From: Leifsonia poae
GTDB taxonomy: Bacteria; Actinomycetota; Actinomycetes; Actinomycetales; Microbacteriaceae
Assembly (NCBI RefSeq): GCF_020009625.1
Contig: NZ_JAIHLP010000002.1
Location: 1,116,001 to 1,180,000 of the forward strand
Length of the DNA stretch: 64,000 nt
Reading direction: 5' to 3'
Shown here: one piece after another, positions 17,561 to 27,416 of the stretch
Layout: the number at the start of each line of letters is the position of its first letter
Position numbering within the stretch: position 1 is the stretch's first letter
Made by a program: the position numbers and the translations under genes
The notes under the pieces: model-generated
What the model saw: the letters and a program-made list of their open reading frames with translations, nothing else
What the model was told of the DNA's origin: nothing
The model's database searches: none

Positions 17561-19180
17561 TCACGCGCGGGCGAGCAGGGAGCGTGTCGGCACACCCGAA
17601 GGCAACTCGCCGTACTGCGCACCGCGGTCGGGGCCGAGGCGCGTGACGGCGAACGCCTCCCCGACGGCCGACGGAGCGTGGCGCAACAGCAGCGAGGCCT
17701 GTAGGGCGACGGCCAGCGCGGCGACGAGCGAGCGCACGGTCGCCTGAGCATCCGCCGGCTCGAGGGCGGGCAGCTCCCGCAGTCGGGCGCGCACACGATC
17801 GTGGTGGGCGTCGAACAGGGGATGGATGCCGCGGGCCGCCTCGAGCTCCAGGTCGAAGGCCTCGGCGCTGGCGGGTTCGCGGGTGAGCGCCCGCAGCACG
17901 TCGAGCGCGATCACCGTGCCCGAACCCTCCCAGACGGCCATCACCGGCTGTTCGCGGTAGCGGCGGGCGAGCGGGAACGCCTCGGTGTAGCCGTTCCCTC
18001 CGAGACATTCCATCGCCTCGTAGGCGTGGCCCGGCCCTCGTTTGCACACCCAATACTTGGTGACAGCCGTCGCCAGCCGGCGGAACGCACGATCGCTGTC
18101 GGGGGCGTCGTCGTCGTGCGCGCGGGCGAGGCGCAGCGCAACGGCGGTCGCAGCCTCCGATTCGAGAGAGAGGTCGGCGAGCACGGCCTCCATGGCCGGC
18201 TGGTCGACGAGAAGCTTTCCGAACGCCCGGCGGTGCCGAACGTGCCAGGCGGCCTCGGCGACGCACTGCCGCATCCCGGCGGCGCTGCCGAAAATGCAGT
18301 CGAGCCGGGTGCGATTCACCATTTCGAGGATGGTGCGCACACCCCGTCCCTCCTCGCCGAGGAGGTGCCCGGTCGTGCCGTCGAACTCGACTTCACTCGA
18401 CGCATTCGACCGGTTGCCGAGTTTGTCTTTGAGTCGCTGCAGGAGGAAGACGTTGCGCGTCCCGTCTTCCAGCACGCGGGGAACCAGGAAGCAGCTCAGG
18501 CCCGCATCCGCCTGCGCGAGAACCAGGAAGCCGTCTGACATGGGCGCGGAGCAGAACCATTTGTGCCCGGTGAGGGAGTATCGGCCGTCGCCCAGCGCCA
18601 CCGCGCGGGTGGTGTTGGCCCGCACATCCGAGCCGCCCTGTTTCTCGGTCATTGCCATGCCGAAGAGCGCGGATGTCTTGCCCGCGGCCAGGCGACCGTC
18701 GTATTCACGACTCATCAGACGTGGCAGCCACTCGGCGGCGAGCTGCGGGGACGCCGCCAACGCGGGCACCGCCGCGTGGGTCATCGACACGGGGCAGGCG
18801 TGCCCCGGCTCGACCTGGGCGAACAGCATGAACGTCGCGGCCCGAGCGGCATTCGCCCCGGCTCGCGGATGCGCCCACGCCGAGGTGTGCGCACCGGCCG
18901 CAACGGCCTCGGCGATCACGCGGTGATACGACGGATCGTAGTCGACCTCGTCCACCCGATCACCCCAGCGGTCGAACGCACGCAGCACGGGCTCGTTCAC
19001 GCTGGCCCGCACGGCATCCTCCTGGAACCGGGCGCTCCCCACCAGCCGACCGACCTCGCCGAGCTCCGTCAGTGCCCAGGCCGCGCTGCGTTCGACGGCC
19101 TCGACCAGCGGGATGTTTGCGGCGAACTCGTCGACGTCGACCCTCGGCGGCGGCTGATTGGTGACCTCGTGGGTGGGCAT
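17561..19180 (-). CDS. aidB: Acyl-CoA dehydrogenase, AidB-like
   Basis: A 539-residue FAD-dependent acyl-CoA dehydrogenase, long like AidB (541 residues in E. coli) rather than the usual 380. Visible features are the FAD/substrate segment FGMAMTEKQGGSDVRANTT, LTGHKWFCSAPMSDGFLVLAQ, and the C-terminal ECLGGNGYTEAFPLARRYREQP followed by VWEGSGTVIALDVLRAL. AidB is linked to alkylation-damage responses; whether this one binds DNA cannot be judged. The ATG at 19180 follows GGAGGA at 8 nt. It converges with the transferase gene and is a single-gene unit. Confidence 0.88.
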   Translation of the reverse strand: MPTHEVTNQPPPRVDVDEFAANIPLVEAVERSAAWALTELGEVGRLVGSARFQEDAVRASVNEPVLRAFDRWGDRVDEVDYDPSYHRVIAEAVAAGAHTSAWAHPRAGANAARAATFMLFAQVEPGHACPVSMTHAAVPALAASPQLAAEWLPRLMSREYDGRLAAGKTSALFGMAMTEKQGGSDVRANTTRAVALGDGRYSLTGHKWFCSAPMSDGFLVLAQADAGLSCFLVPRVLEDGTRNVFLLQRLKDKLGNRSNASSEVEFDGTTGHLLGEEGRGVRTILEMVNRTRLDCIFGSAAGMRQCVAEAAWHVRHRRAFGKLLVDQPAMEAVLADLSLESEAATAVALRLARAHDDDAPDSDRAFRRLATAVTKYWVCKRGPGHAYEAMECLGGNGYTEAFPLARRYREQPVMAVWEGSGTVIALDVLRALTREPASAEAFDLELEAARGIHPLFDAHHDRVRARLRELPALEPADAQATVRSLVAALAVALQASLLLRHAPSAVGEAFAVTRLGPDRGAQYGELPSGVPTRSLLARA

Positions 19181-19276
19181 GCACTCATCCTCCGGCCGCC
19201 CGGAACGATCGGCAACCTCTGTCGGGCTTTTCCGACGGCGCGCCGCCGGTTCGCGCGGGGCGGGATGATTCCGTGG

Positions 19277-21079
19277 TCAGCCGATCAGTTCGGTGAGCTC
19301 GAACCAGCGGAGTTCGAGGTCTTCGGCCTCGCGCTCCACCGTGCCGATCGCCTCGGTCTTCGCCGCCAAGCCCAGGTAGTCGGATTGGTCGTGTTCGGCG
19401 AGCGCCGTCTTCGAGGCGTCGATCTGGCTCTGCAGCTTGCCGAGCCGTCGCTCCAGGGAGGCGAGCTCCTTCTGGGCGGAGCGCAGTTCGGCGCTGCCCA
19501 GCCGGGGCGCGGCCGGGGCGGCGGCGGAACCTGCGGCCGACGTCACTGCAGCGGGGGTCGATTCCTGCAGGACTCGCAGCCGCAGGTACTCATCCACTCC
19601 GCCGGGAAGGTGGCGCAGCTTGCCGTCGAGGATCGCATACTGCTGGTCGGTCACCCGCTCCAGGAAGTAGCGGTCGTGGGAGACCACGAGCAGGGTGCCG
19701 GGCCAGGAGTCGAGCAGGTCTTCGATCGCCGCGAGCATATCGGTGTCGAGGTCGTTCGTCGGCTCGTCCAGGATGAGCACATTCGGCTGGTCGAGCAGGA
19801 TCAGCAAGAGCTGCAGGCGGCGTTTCTGGCCGCCGGAGAGGTCTTTGACCGGTGTGGAGAGCTGGGCGGAGGTGAACCCGAGCTGCTCCAGCAGCTGACC
19901 CGGCGTGAGCTCCTGTGCTTTCGAACCGGATCCGATCGTGTAGCTCGTGCGCAGATTCGAGATGACGGTGCGCACAGGCGAGGTCAGGTGGTCTTCGAGT
20001 TCGTCGAGTCGCTGGGTGAGGGTGGCGACTTTCACCGTCTTGCCCCGTTTGACACGACCGGACGTCGGATGCACGGTGCCGCCGACGAGTCCGAGCAGCG
20101 TCGACTTCCCGGCGCCGTTCACCCCGAGGATGCCGGTGCGCTCCCCGGGGGCGATGCGCCACTCCACGTCGCGCAGCACGGTCTTGTCGTCGTAGCTGAC
20201 GGAGGCGTCCAGGAGGTCGACCACATCTTTGCCGAGGCGCGACACCGCCAGCGACTGCAGCGACACCGTGTCGCGGATCTCCGGCACATCCTCGATGAGC
20301 TGGTTCGCCGCGTCGATGCGGAACTTGGGTTTCGTGCTGCGCGCGGGCGCTCCGCGGCGAAGCCAGGCGAGCTCTTTGCGGGCGAGGTTCTGCCGTTTCG
20401 CTTCCATCGTCGCGCTCATCCTGTCCCGCTCGACGCGCTGCAGGATGTACGCCGCATAGCCACCCTCGAACGGCTCGACGATGCGGTCGTGCACCTCCCA
20501 GGTGGCGGTGGAGATCTCGTCGAGGAACCACCGGTCGTGGGTGACGACGAGCAGTCCACCGGAGTTCGCCGACCAGCGCTGCTTCAGATGCGCGGCGAGC
20601 CAGGTGATCGCTTCGACGTCCAAATGGTTGGTCGGCTCATCGAGGGCGAGGATGTCCCATTCGCCGACGAGCAGGGCGGCCAGCGCGACCCGGCGGCGCT
20701 GCCCGCCGCTGAGAGGTGCGAGCGGCGCATCCCAGGGGATGTCAGCGAGGAGCCCGCGGATCACGTCGCGGGTGCGCGCATCCCCGGCCCACTCGTATTC
20801 GGGGGCGTCTCCCACGACGGCCTCGGCGACCGTCTGCGCCTCGTCGAGAGTGTCGGCCTGGTCGAGCACGCCCATGCGGACGCCTTTACGCGCGGTGACA
20901 CGCCCCGAGTCGGGCTGACGGCGACCGGCCAGCATGGCGAGCAGGCTCGACTTGCCGTCGCCGTTGCGTCCGACGATGCCGACGCGGTCGCCCTCGTTCA
21001 CTCCCAGAGTCACCGAATCGAAGACGACTTTCGTCGGGTACTCGAGATGCAGGGCTTCCGCCCCCAATAGATGTGCCAT
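19277..21079 (-). CDS. ABC-F family ATPase (ribosome-associated)
   Basis: A 600-residue ABC-F protein: two nucleotide-binding domains and no membrane segment. NBD1 has GRNGDGKSS near residue 40, LSGGQRRRVALA and DEPTNHLD. The linker is charged and includes ARKELAWLRRGAPARSTKPK. NBD2 has GVNGAGKSTL, LSGGQKRRLQLL and DEPTNDLD. A C-terminal coiled coil covers about residues 515-595. Such proteins act on the ribosomal E site in translation quality control or antibiotic protection; the long C-terminal coil resembles the Uup type. ATG 21079 is favoured because TAGCCT lies 7 nt before it, predicting a leaderless mRNA. Confidence 0.93.
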   Translation of the reverse strand: MAHLLGAEALHLEYPTKVVFDSVTLGVNEGDRVGIVGRNGDGKSSLLAMLAGRRQPDSGRVTARKGVRMGVLDQADTLDEAQTVAEAVVGDAPEYEWAGDARTRDVIRGLLADIPWDAPLAPLSGGQRRRVALAALLVGEWDILALDEPTNHLDVEAITWLAAHLKQRWSANSGGLLVVTHDRWFLDEISTATWEVHDRIVEPFEGGYAAYILQRVERDRMSATMEAKRQNLARKELAWLRRGAPARSTKPKFRIDAANQLIEDVPEIRDTVSLQSLAVSRLGKDVVDLLDASVSYDDKTVLRDVEWRIAPGERTGILGVNGAGKSTLLGLVGGTVHPTSGRVKRGKTVKVATLTQRLDELEDHLTSPVRTVISNLRTSYTIGSGSKAQELTPGQLLEQLGFTSAQLSTPVKDLSGGQKRRLQLLLILLDQPNVLILDEPTNDLDTDMLAAIEDLLDSWPGTLLVVSHDRYFLERVTDQQYAILDGKLRHLPGGVDEYLRLRVLQESTPAAVTSAAGSAAAPAAPRLGSAELRSAQKELASLERRLGKLQSQIDASKTALAEHDQSDYLGLAAKTEAIGTVEREAEDLELRWFELTELIG

Positions 21080-21266
21080 GGGAACAAGGCTATAGAGAAG
21101 ACCTGGGCGCTTCGTACGCCCCACGGCGGCGAGCGGCGGCCGGGACCGCCGGCCTCGCCCCTCGGACGGGTGATGCCGCCCCGCGCAGTGATGTGCAAGG
21201 ATTTATTGGATCGGTCTGCGTTCGATCCCGACGCGGCGCACGCCCGATCGGGATGGGGTTGGTGAC

Positions 21267-24176
21267 GTGAGCGAGCGAGCTGCTGTGCCGTCGACGACCC
21301 CGCTTTTCGGGCGCGACGCCGCCCGCGAGACTCTTCTGCTGGTGGCCCGACGGGCCCTCGGCCAGGGCGGCGCCGTGCTGGTCAGCGGCGAAGCCGGTCT
21401 GGGCAAGACCGCGCTGCTCGCGGATTCGTCCGACCGGCTCGAAGGGTGGACGGTTCTGCGGGTCCACGCCGACTCGTTCGAATCCGATCTGAGCTATTCG
21501 ACGGTGGACCGCCTGGTGCGCGGGCTGAACGCGCACGGCGGCACGCGGATCCGCACCCCCGACCCGACGGACGAGCCGATAACCATCGGCCGGCTGCTCC
21601 TCGATGCGATCGACGGGCTCGCCTCCCCGGTCTGCGTGATCGTCGACGACGCACAGTGGGTGGACGAGGCGTCTGCCCGCGCCCTGCGGTTCGTCGTGCG
21701 CCGGCTCAGCGACCAGGCGTTCCTGTTCGTCGCCGCCACACGTCCGCTCCCGAACAGTGTCGTCTCCCTCTTCGAGGATGTGGCGTCGAGCACGGCCAAC
21801 CATGCCCGCATCGACCTCGCCCCGCTCACGGTGGCGGACACGCAGGAGCTCGGGCAGTTCATCCTCGGTCATGCCATCTCACGGCGCACCGCCACGCGAC
21901 TCACTGAGGCGACGCAGGGGTCCCCTTTGCTGCTCGGTGTGCTGCTCGGTCAGCTGCGCGAGACGTTCGCCTCGGCTCTGCACCCTGCAGGGTGGGACCT
22001 CCCTGTCGCGGCGATCACGCCGCTGTCGACCGCTCTCACTTCGGCCCTCGAGGGCACGGATGCGTCGGTGCGCGAAGCCGCGGTTATCGTCGCCGTGCTG
22101 CGAGACCCCCTCCCCCTCCCGGTGTTCGGAACCGTCGCCGCCCGCCTGCACACCCGGGTCGACATCCCGGGCGCCGTCTCGCGGGGGCTGGTGCGTTCGA
22201 GCGAGAGCGACGGAGTCGTGTGGGTGGAACCGGCTCACGCCATCCTGGCCGACGCCCTCACCGGCGAACTCCCTCTGCAGCGCCGAGTCGAGATCCACCG
22301 TGTCGCCGCGGAGGTACTCACCGGGCACCGCGCGCTGCGGCACCGGGTGGAGGCCGCCGACACCGCCGACCCCACACTCGTCGCCGAGCTTCTCGCCGCG
22401 AGCAGGCTGGCCGCCGACCGGGGCCAGGCCGACCAAGCGATGAGCTACGCGCGGTCGGCCGTGCACCTCGCCGCCGCGGGTGCCGAACACGAGCGCGCCC
22501 TGCTCGAGATCGGCCTGCTCGCCATGCGCAGCCGGATGCACGAGCGCATCTTCGACCTCGCGCCCGCCATCGAGGCCCTCCCCGCGTCCACCGTGCGGGA
22601 TGCGGTGCTCCTGGAGCTTCGGACCCTCACCGGCGATGTACCCGGCGCCCTCACCCTCGCGCTCGCCTTGGAGGCGACGCCGGCCACCACACCGGACGAG
22701 CGGGCGATCAGCGCCCACGTGTCCGAGGCCATCCCGAAGGTGCTGATGGCCATGCGCGACTTCGGCGCGGTGGTCGAGCACCTCGACATCGGGCGTCGCC
22801 GCATCGCAGAAGCGCCCGCCGACCCGGCCGAGGTCGCCGACCCGGCGCTGCGTTGGCTGGCCCAACCGCGCGACGACCTCATCCGTCTGCTCGGTTGGAC
22901 GCTGATCGCGGCGGCGCACACCCGCCGCAGCGACCTCGTCGGCTCGCTGGTGGGCGAACTCGACGAGCTCCTCGACGGAGTGGCGTCGCCCGCAGCCGTC
23001 GACGCGCTCGTCGACCGCGCGCGCGTTTTCGTGATCGCAGGCGACATCGACCGCGCCCGCACCGACCTCGCCCGCGCCAACGCCCTGCTGCGCCAGTTCC
23101 CATCGAGCTGGACCGCCGGCTTCGCCCGCACCATCTACTCCCACGTGCTGTTCCTGGTCGGCGAGTGGGACGAGTCGGTCACCCTGGCTGACGCCGCTGT
23201 GGCGCTCGCCCTCGACGAGACCGACCTCTCGGCCTGGCCGATCGCACTCACCGTCTCCACCCTCGTGCGCGCCGGCCGCGGCGAGAGCGATGCCGTCGAC
23301 GAGCGGCTCGCCTCAGCCTCACGCGCCCGCACGAGCATCGCCGGATCGTACGACGGCGACATCCCGCATCTGTCCCGGGCCGAGGTCGCCCGCGCCCTCG
23401 GCCGGCCGGAGGCGCAACTCGACGCCACCCGGGAGGCGGAGGCCGCCGCCACCGGCGCCTCAACGCTGGGCTGGCTCAGCTATCGGGTCGACGCCCTGGC
23501 CTCGCTCGGACGCGCCGCCGAAGCCCGTGCGGCCTATGAGCAGTGCGCGGACGTGAGACGGCCGTGGCGCCCCTACTACGGATCCCTCGGTTGGCTGGAG
23601 GGGCGAGTGCGCGAGGCCGAAGGCGACCTCACCGGCGCCTCGGCCGCCTACCTCGCCTCGATCGACGATCCGGCATCCTCGCGCTTCCCCATCCCGCACG
23701 CCGTCGCGTCGCTCGACGCAGGCCGGCTGCTCGCCGCGCGCGGCCAACGCGACGCGGCGCGCACGCTGCTGGAGAGCGCGTCGACGATCTTCCGTCGGGT
23801 CGGGGCCGCCGGCTACCTGGCACGCAGCACCCGTCTGCTCGACGGTCTGGCCGACGACGAACGCCAGCACGCCGAGGTCGCCGAACACCACGACCCGTTC
23901 GCGCCGCTCACCACCCGGGAACGGCAGGTGGCGCACGCCCTCGCTGCGGGGATGACGAACAAAGAGATCGCCGAACGCCTCTATGTGTCGGTGACCACCG
24001 TCAACTTCCACGTGCGCAACATCCTCGCCAAGCTGGAACTCACCTCGCGCCGCGATCTGCGCAAACTGACCAGCGTCGCGCGGGGACTCCACGCTGGAAG
24101 TCCCCGCCGCGGCGATGCCACACGGCCGGCTGAACGCCCGGGCCGAGCCGAGGGCGAGCGCCTGCGCGAACGGTGA
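21267..24176 (+). CDS. Large ATPase LuxR-type (LAL/MalT-like) transcriptional regulator
   Basis: A 969-residue regulator of the LAL class. The N-terminal AAA/STAND ATPase has Walker A GEAGLGKTAL near residue 44 and Walker B VCVIVDDAQWVDEA near 125. A long alpha-helical TPR-like region covers about 350-850. The C-terminal LuxR helix-turn-helix has LTTRERQVAHALAAGMTNKEI and SVTTVNFHVRNILAKL, about 880-940. Such proteins activate operons after a ligand binds with ATP. The GTG at 21267 is used. It is divergent from the ABC-F gene with no obvious partner operon, so the target is unknown. A hairpin terminator follows. Confidence 0.93.
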   Translation: MSERAAVPSTTPLFGRDAARETLLLVARRALGQGGAVLVSGEAGLGKTALLADSSDRLEGWTVLRVHADSFESDLSYSTVDRLVRGLNAHGGTRIRTPDPTDEPITIGRLLLDAIDGLASPVCVIVDDAQWVDEASARALRFVVRRLSDQAFLFVAATRPLPNSVVSLFEDVASSTANHARIDLAPLTVADTQELGQFILGHAISRRTATRLTEATQGSPLLLGVLLGQLRETFASALHPAGWDLPVAAITPLSTALTSALEGTDASVREAAVIVAVLRDPLPLPVFGTVAARLHTRVDIPGAVSRGLVRSSESDGVVWVEPAHAILADALTGELPLQRRVEIHRVAAEVLTGHRALRHRVEAADTADPTLVAELLAASRLAADRGQADQAMSYARSAVHLAAAGAEHERALLEIGLLAMRSRMHERIFDLAPAIEALPASTVRDAVLLELRTLTGDVPGALTLALALEATPATTPDERAISAHVSEAIPKVLMAMRDFGAVVEHLDIGRRRIAEAPADPAEVADPALRWLAQPRDDLIRLLGWTLIAAAHTRRSDLVGSLVGELDELLDGVASPAAVDALVDRARVFVIAGDIDRARTDLARANALLRQFPSSWTAGFARTIYSHVLFLVGEWDESVTLADAAVALALDETDLSAWPIALTVSTLVRAGRGESDAVDERLASASRARTSIAGSYDGDIPHLSRAEVARALGRPEAQLDATREAEAAATGASTLGWLSYRVDALASLGRAAEARAAYEQCADVRRPWRPYYGSLGWLEGRVREAEGDLTGASAAYLASIDDPASSRFPIPHAVASLDAGRLLAARGQRDAARTLLESASTIFRRVGAAGYLARSTRLLDGLADDERQHAEVAEHHDPFAPLTTRERQVAHALAAGMTNKEIAERLYVSVTTVNFHVRNILAKLELTSRRDLRKLTSVARGLHAGSPRRGDATRPAERPGRAEGERLRER

Positions 24177-24178
24177 AC

Positions 24179-24195
24179 CCGTCAATTTTTGACGG
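24179..24195 (+). terminator. Rho-independent terminator after the LuxR gene
   Basis: Perfect 6-bp stem CCGTCA (24179-24184) and TGACGG (24190-24195) with an AT-rich loop, followed by TTTT. It begins right after the LuxR stop codon. Further on, a 12-bp inverted pair (24251-24262 and 24331-24343, one bulge) flanks the convergent patatin-like gene end. Confidence 0.65.
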
Positions 24196-24357
24196 TTTTC
24201 GTCCCACGATTGTGAGGCCGCGTTCACCCCTCGCTACCGTGGAATCACACCCCGGGATGCCCGAACCCCGGAGAGTATGGAAACGCTTCACAATCGACGA
24301 ATCGTCTCAACACCCGACATTCTCTCTTCAGGGCATCCCCGGGTAGTAATCCGTGGC

Positions 24358-25290
24358 TCACCGCCAGAGTTCGGCGATCTCCGCAGCACGTGCACGACCC
24401 TGGTCGTAGCCGCCGAGAGCGGCCTGCCGACGCGTGGACGGATCCAACGCATTGGCGTCGAAGACGTCCCCGGCGCCACCGTCGGGGAAGACGGTCTCGA
24501 CCGTGCTCCCCCCGGCCCGGAGCTCACCGACCTGAGTGGCGAGATCCATGCCCCACTCCAACGGATACCGCGTGCGGCCACTGAACGGCGACAGCACCAG
24601 CACCCGGTCGTAGCCGGCCGCCAAGTCGGCGTTCTCATTGCGTCGATAGCCGCCGTTCATGTAGCGGGACTCGCCGAGGGGGTATGGCGTCATCGCCGAG
24701 GTGCTCGCCGCGACGGCGTCCACCAACTCGACGCCGCTGTGGCGATCGAACACGACGGGATCTCCGGTGTAGGCATCGACGGCCACGATCAGCACGCGCC
24801 GCTCCGGCCAGCGATGGCTGGACAACCGGGCGGCGACGGTCTCCCGCCAGCGTGCCGAGCCGGAGCCGTCGGACTCGTCCGCCGCGAGCGCGGCCGCGCC
24901 CATCCTTCGGCGCATATCAGAGGCATCCGTCGAGGAGCCGATGATGTCGTTCGACCAGTCAAGATAGCTGGACCCAGAGAGGATCGGAGCCGGTCCGCTC
25001 CCCGCCCTGGGCCCTCCGGCCGGTGGCCTGGGCGCGTCGGCGACGATGGCGGCGTAGAGATCGGCCGTCGGTGTCCCGCTGGTGATCTGGGCGGCCACGG
25101 TCGACCCGGATGAGGTGCCGATGATGACATCGGCCTCGGTCAGATCGACGCCGGCCTCGGCGGCACCGGCGATGAAGCCGATCGCCCACGCGTTTCCGGC
25201 GGCCCCGCCGCCGGCGACGACCAGCGCGCGCCCGACTGGAGCGGAAGACGCAGATGGCGTGGAGAAAGAAGAAGGAAGTGAAGTGTTCAT
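24358..25290 (-). CDS. Patatin-like phospholipase family protein with altered catalytic dyad
   Basis: A 310-residue protein of the patatin fold. The glycine-rich oxyanion segment VVAGGGAAGNAWAIGF lies near residue 24, and the nucleophile elbow IIGTSSGS has Ser60 in G-T-S-S-G. The second catalytic residue, normally Asp in a DG[GA] motif, reads YMNGGYRRNENADLA here: Asn212 replaces Asp (codon AAC). The protein may be inactive, slow, or a binder; alternatively one base differs from the functional gene. It has no signal peptide. A short ORF with a strong ribosome-binding site lies 46 nt upstream. Confidence 0.87.
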   Translation of the reverse strand: MNTSLPSSFSTPSASSAPVGRALVVAGGGAAGNAWAIGFIAGAAEAGVDLTEADVIIGTSSGSTVAAQITSGTPTADLYAAIVADAPRPPAGGPRAGSGPAPILSGSSYLDWSNDIIGSSTDASDMRRRMGAAALAADESDGSGSARWRETVAARLSSHRWPERRVLIVAVDAYTGDPVVFDRHSGVELVDAVAASTSAMTPYPLGESRYMNGGYRRNENADLAAGYDRVLVLSPFSGRTRYPLEWGMDLATQVGELRAGGSTVETVFPDGGAGDVFDANALDPSTRRQAALGGYDQGRARAAEIAELWR

Positions 25291-25336
25291 GGGAGTCGCC
25301 TTTCGCGAAATGCCTGGTGGGCGCTCCCCGGTGCGA

Positions 25337-25396
25337 CTACCTCAGTCGCTGGATCGTGGACAGTGCGGGAGCACCCGGAACGGATACTGCGTTCAT
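25337..25396 (-). CDS. Candidate 19-residue leader ORF upstream of the patatin-like gene
   Basis: ATG 25396 starts a 19-codon frame (MNAVSVPGAPALSTIQRLR) ending in TAG at 25337. AGGAGG lies 8 nt upstream, the best Shine-Dalgarno match in this part of the window. Its start context (CCCATGAAC) resembles that of the patatin gene downstream. It may be a regulatory leader peptide or the remnant of a duplicated start. Upstream (25422-25440) CGATCA/TGATCG forms a small palindrome that could be an operator. Confidence 0.4.
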   Translation of the reverse strand: MNAVSVPGAPALSTIQRLR

Positions 25397-25474
25397 GGGT
25401 CTCACCTCCTGTCGACGGAAAACGATCACCGAAATGATCGCACACCCGTGACAGCGTGTGCAAACAGCCGCGGG

Positions 25475-26407
25475 TCAGTCGCCGATGATGCGGGCGCCGT
25501 GCACGGGCCCCGTGGCACGCACGGCGGTCAGCCGTGCTGCACTCAAGGCGATCTGCAGGTCGAGGGCGCCGTCGAGGTCGGGGGTGAGGAACGCCACCGT
25601 CGGCCCGGAACCGGAGACGATCCCAGCGAGTGCGCCGTTCATCTCGCCCAGCTCCAGCACCTCGCCGATCTCGGGCGCCAGGTGGATGGCCGGCGCCTGC
25701 AGATCGTTCGCCAACGACTCGGCCAGCATGTGCGGGTCGCCCGCGCGCAGCGCCTGAAGCACGGCCGTGTCCACGCTGGGTTTGCGCTGTGCCGGCGCGA
25801 TGTCGTGCGAGTGCCGCTCACGGTGCCGGTCGAGCTCGCTGTAGACCGTCGGGGTGCTCAACTGACTGTCGGGCAACGCGAGAACCCAGTGGAACTGCCC
25901 GGTCGCGAGAGCCGGGCTCAGCCGGTCGCCCCGGCCGGTTCCGATCGCCGTTCCGCCCACCAATGCGAACGGCACATCCGCCCCCAGCCGCGCCGCGAGC
26001 GCGTGCAGATCGTCTTTGGTCGCCTCGGTGCCCCAGAGCGCGTCGCAGGCGACCAGCGTCGCCGCCGCATCCGCCGAGCCGCCGCCCATCCCGCCGCCGA
26101 TCGGCACATGCTTCTCGATCTCGAGCCGCACACCGCCCCGGTACCCGGTCTTGCGGGCGAGCATCCGTGCCGCCTTGATGGCCAGGTTCGTGCCGTCGGT
26201 CGCGAGCCCCGAGGTGTCGATCGAGCCGCTGAAGCTCACCGAGAAGTCGTCGGCCGGATACGCGCGCACGTCTTCGGAGAGCGACACCGCCTGATAGGCG
26301 GTGGCCACATCGTGGTAGCCGTCGCCCATGACAGCACCCACGCGCATGAACACGTTGATCTTGCCCGGTGCTCTGACGTGCACCACGGGAGCGGCCGACG
26401 AGGTCAT
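25475..26407 (-). CDS. ispE: 4-diphosphocytidyl-2-C-methyl-D-erythritol kinase
   Basis: Phosphorylates CDP-methylerythritol in the MEP isoprenoid pathway. The 310-residue GHMP kinase has the substrate segment [12 protein letters not shown] (Lys16), the ATP-binding glycine loop [16 protein letters not shown] near residue 105, and the third motif near residue 275, [13 protein letters not shown]. It is last in the metG-tatD-rsmA-ispE row, a conserved actinobacterial order, although 154 nt separate it from rsmA and it may have its own promoter. Confidence 0.96.
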   Translation of the reverse strand: MTSSAAPVVHVRAPGKINVFMRVGAVMGDGYHDVATAYQAVSLSEDVRAYPADDFSVSFSGSIDTSGLATDGTNLAIKAARMLARKTGYRGGVRLEIEKHVPIGGGMGGGSADAAATLVACDALWGTEATKDDLHALAARLGADVPFALVGGTAIGTGRGDRLSPALATGQFHWVLALPDSQLSTPTVYSELDRHRERHSHDIAPAQRKPSVDTAVLQALRAGDPHMLAESLANDLQAPAIHLAPEIGEVLELGEMNGALAGIVSGSGPTVAFLTPDLDGALDLQIALSAARLTAVRATGPVHGARIIGD

Positions 26408-26561
26408 GCCTCCAACCTACAGGGGGTTGCCACCCCCATCCCTCCACACCCCTCACGCCCACGCTTCTCGCCCTCCGTCGAGGGGAGGCAGAAGCGGGTC
26501 TCGAGGCCAGAAATCGGCGTGTTCGCCGCCGGGCGACGATCGGGATGAGATCAGGGAGATA

Positions 26562-27416
26562 TCAGGAAGACGAGGGGATGCGGGCGAGGGCGATGAAGTC
26601 GGCGACGCTGAGCTGTTCGCCACGAAGGGTGGGCGCGAGACCGGCCGCCTCGAGTGCAGCCGAGGCGCGAGCCGAATCCCCGAAGACACCGGACAGCGCC
26701 TGGCGCAGCATCTTGCGGCGCTGCTGGAAGGCCGCATCCACGAGCGCGAAGGTGCGCCGGCGCAGCTGCTCATCGCCGGGCTCCTCGGCATGCCGTTCGA
26801 ACGCCACAAGCACCGAGTCGACATTCGGCACCGGCCAGAACACCTGTCGACTCACCGTGCCCGCCGTTCGCCACGAGCCGTACCAGGCGGCCTTCACGCT
26901 CGGCGAACCGTACACCTTCGACCCGGGCTCGGCAGCGACGCGGAAACCGACCTCGGCCTGCACCATCACCACACCCGAGCGGATGCTGTCGAAATGTTCC
27001 AGGAAGTGCAGCAGCACCGGCACCGAGACATTGTACGGCAGGTTCGCGACCAAACGGGTCGGCGACGCCGGCAACTCGGTGACGGCGAGGGCGTCGTCAC
27101 GGATCACGGTGAGCCGGTCGACCACAGCCGGCGCGAGCTGTGCCACGGTCGTCGGCAGTTGGGCTGCCAGACGACGGTCGATCTCGACAGCGACCACAGT
27201 GGCGTCGGCTTCGAGCAGGCCGAGCGTCAGCGACCCGAGACCGGGACCGACCTCGACCACCACATCCCCTGCCTGCACACCGGCGACGCGAACGATGCGG
27301 CGCACTGTGTTGCCGTCGATGACGAAGTTCTGCCCCAGCTTCTTCGTGGGCGTCACCCCGAGCAGCTCGGCGAGGTCACGGATTTCTGCCGGCCCGAGCA
27401 GGCGAACGTCGCTCAT
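26562..27416 (-). CDS. rsmA: 16S rRNA (adenine1518/1519-N6)-dimethyltransferase RsmA
   Basis: Dimethylates two adjacent adenines in the last 16S rRNA helix (KsgA). The 284-residue protein has the SAM-binding region [31 protein letters not shown] and AVEIDRR. The catalytic [11 protein letters not shown] motif lies near residue 120. The ATG overlaps the tatD stop as ATGA, so the two are translationally coupled. Loss of KsgA activity is known to cause kasugamycin resistance in other bacteria. Confidence 0.97.
   Translation of the reverse strand: MSDVRLLGPAEIRDLAELLGVTPTKKLGQNFVIDGNTVRRIVRVAGVQAGDVVVEVGPGLGSLTLGLLEADATVVAVEIDRRLAAQLPTTVAQLAPAVVDRLTVIRDDALAVTELPASPTRLVANLPYNVSVPVLLHFLEHFDSIRSGVVMVQAEVGFRVAAEPGSKVYGSPSVKAAWYGSWRTAGTVSRQVFWPVPNVDSVLVAFERHAEEPGDEQLRRRTFALVDAAFQQRRKMLRQALSGVFGDSARASAALEAAGLAPTLRGEQLSVADFIALARIPSSS

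Noticed and set aside
24251..24343. Insertion-sequence remnant between the LuxR and patatin-like genes
   Set aside because: The 12-bp inverted pair with a bulge has no flanking target duplication and encloses no transposase fragment; a convergent terminator pair explains it better.
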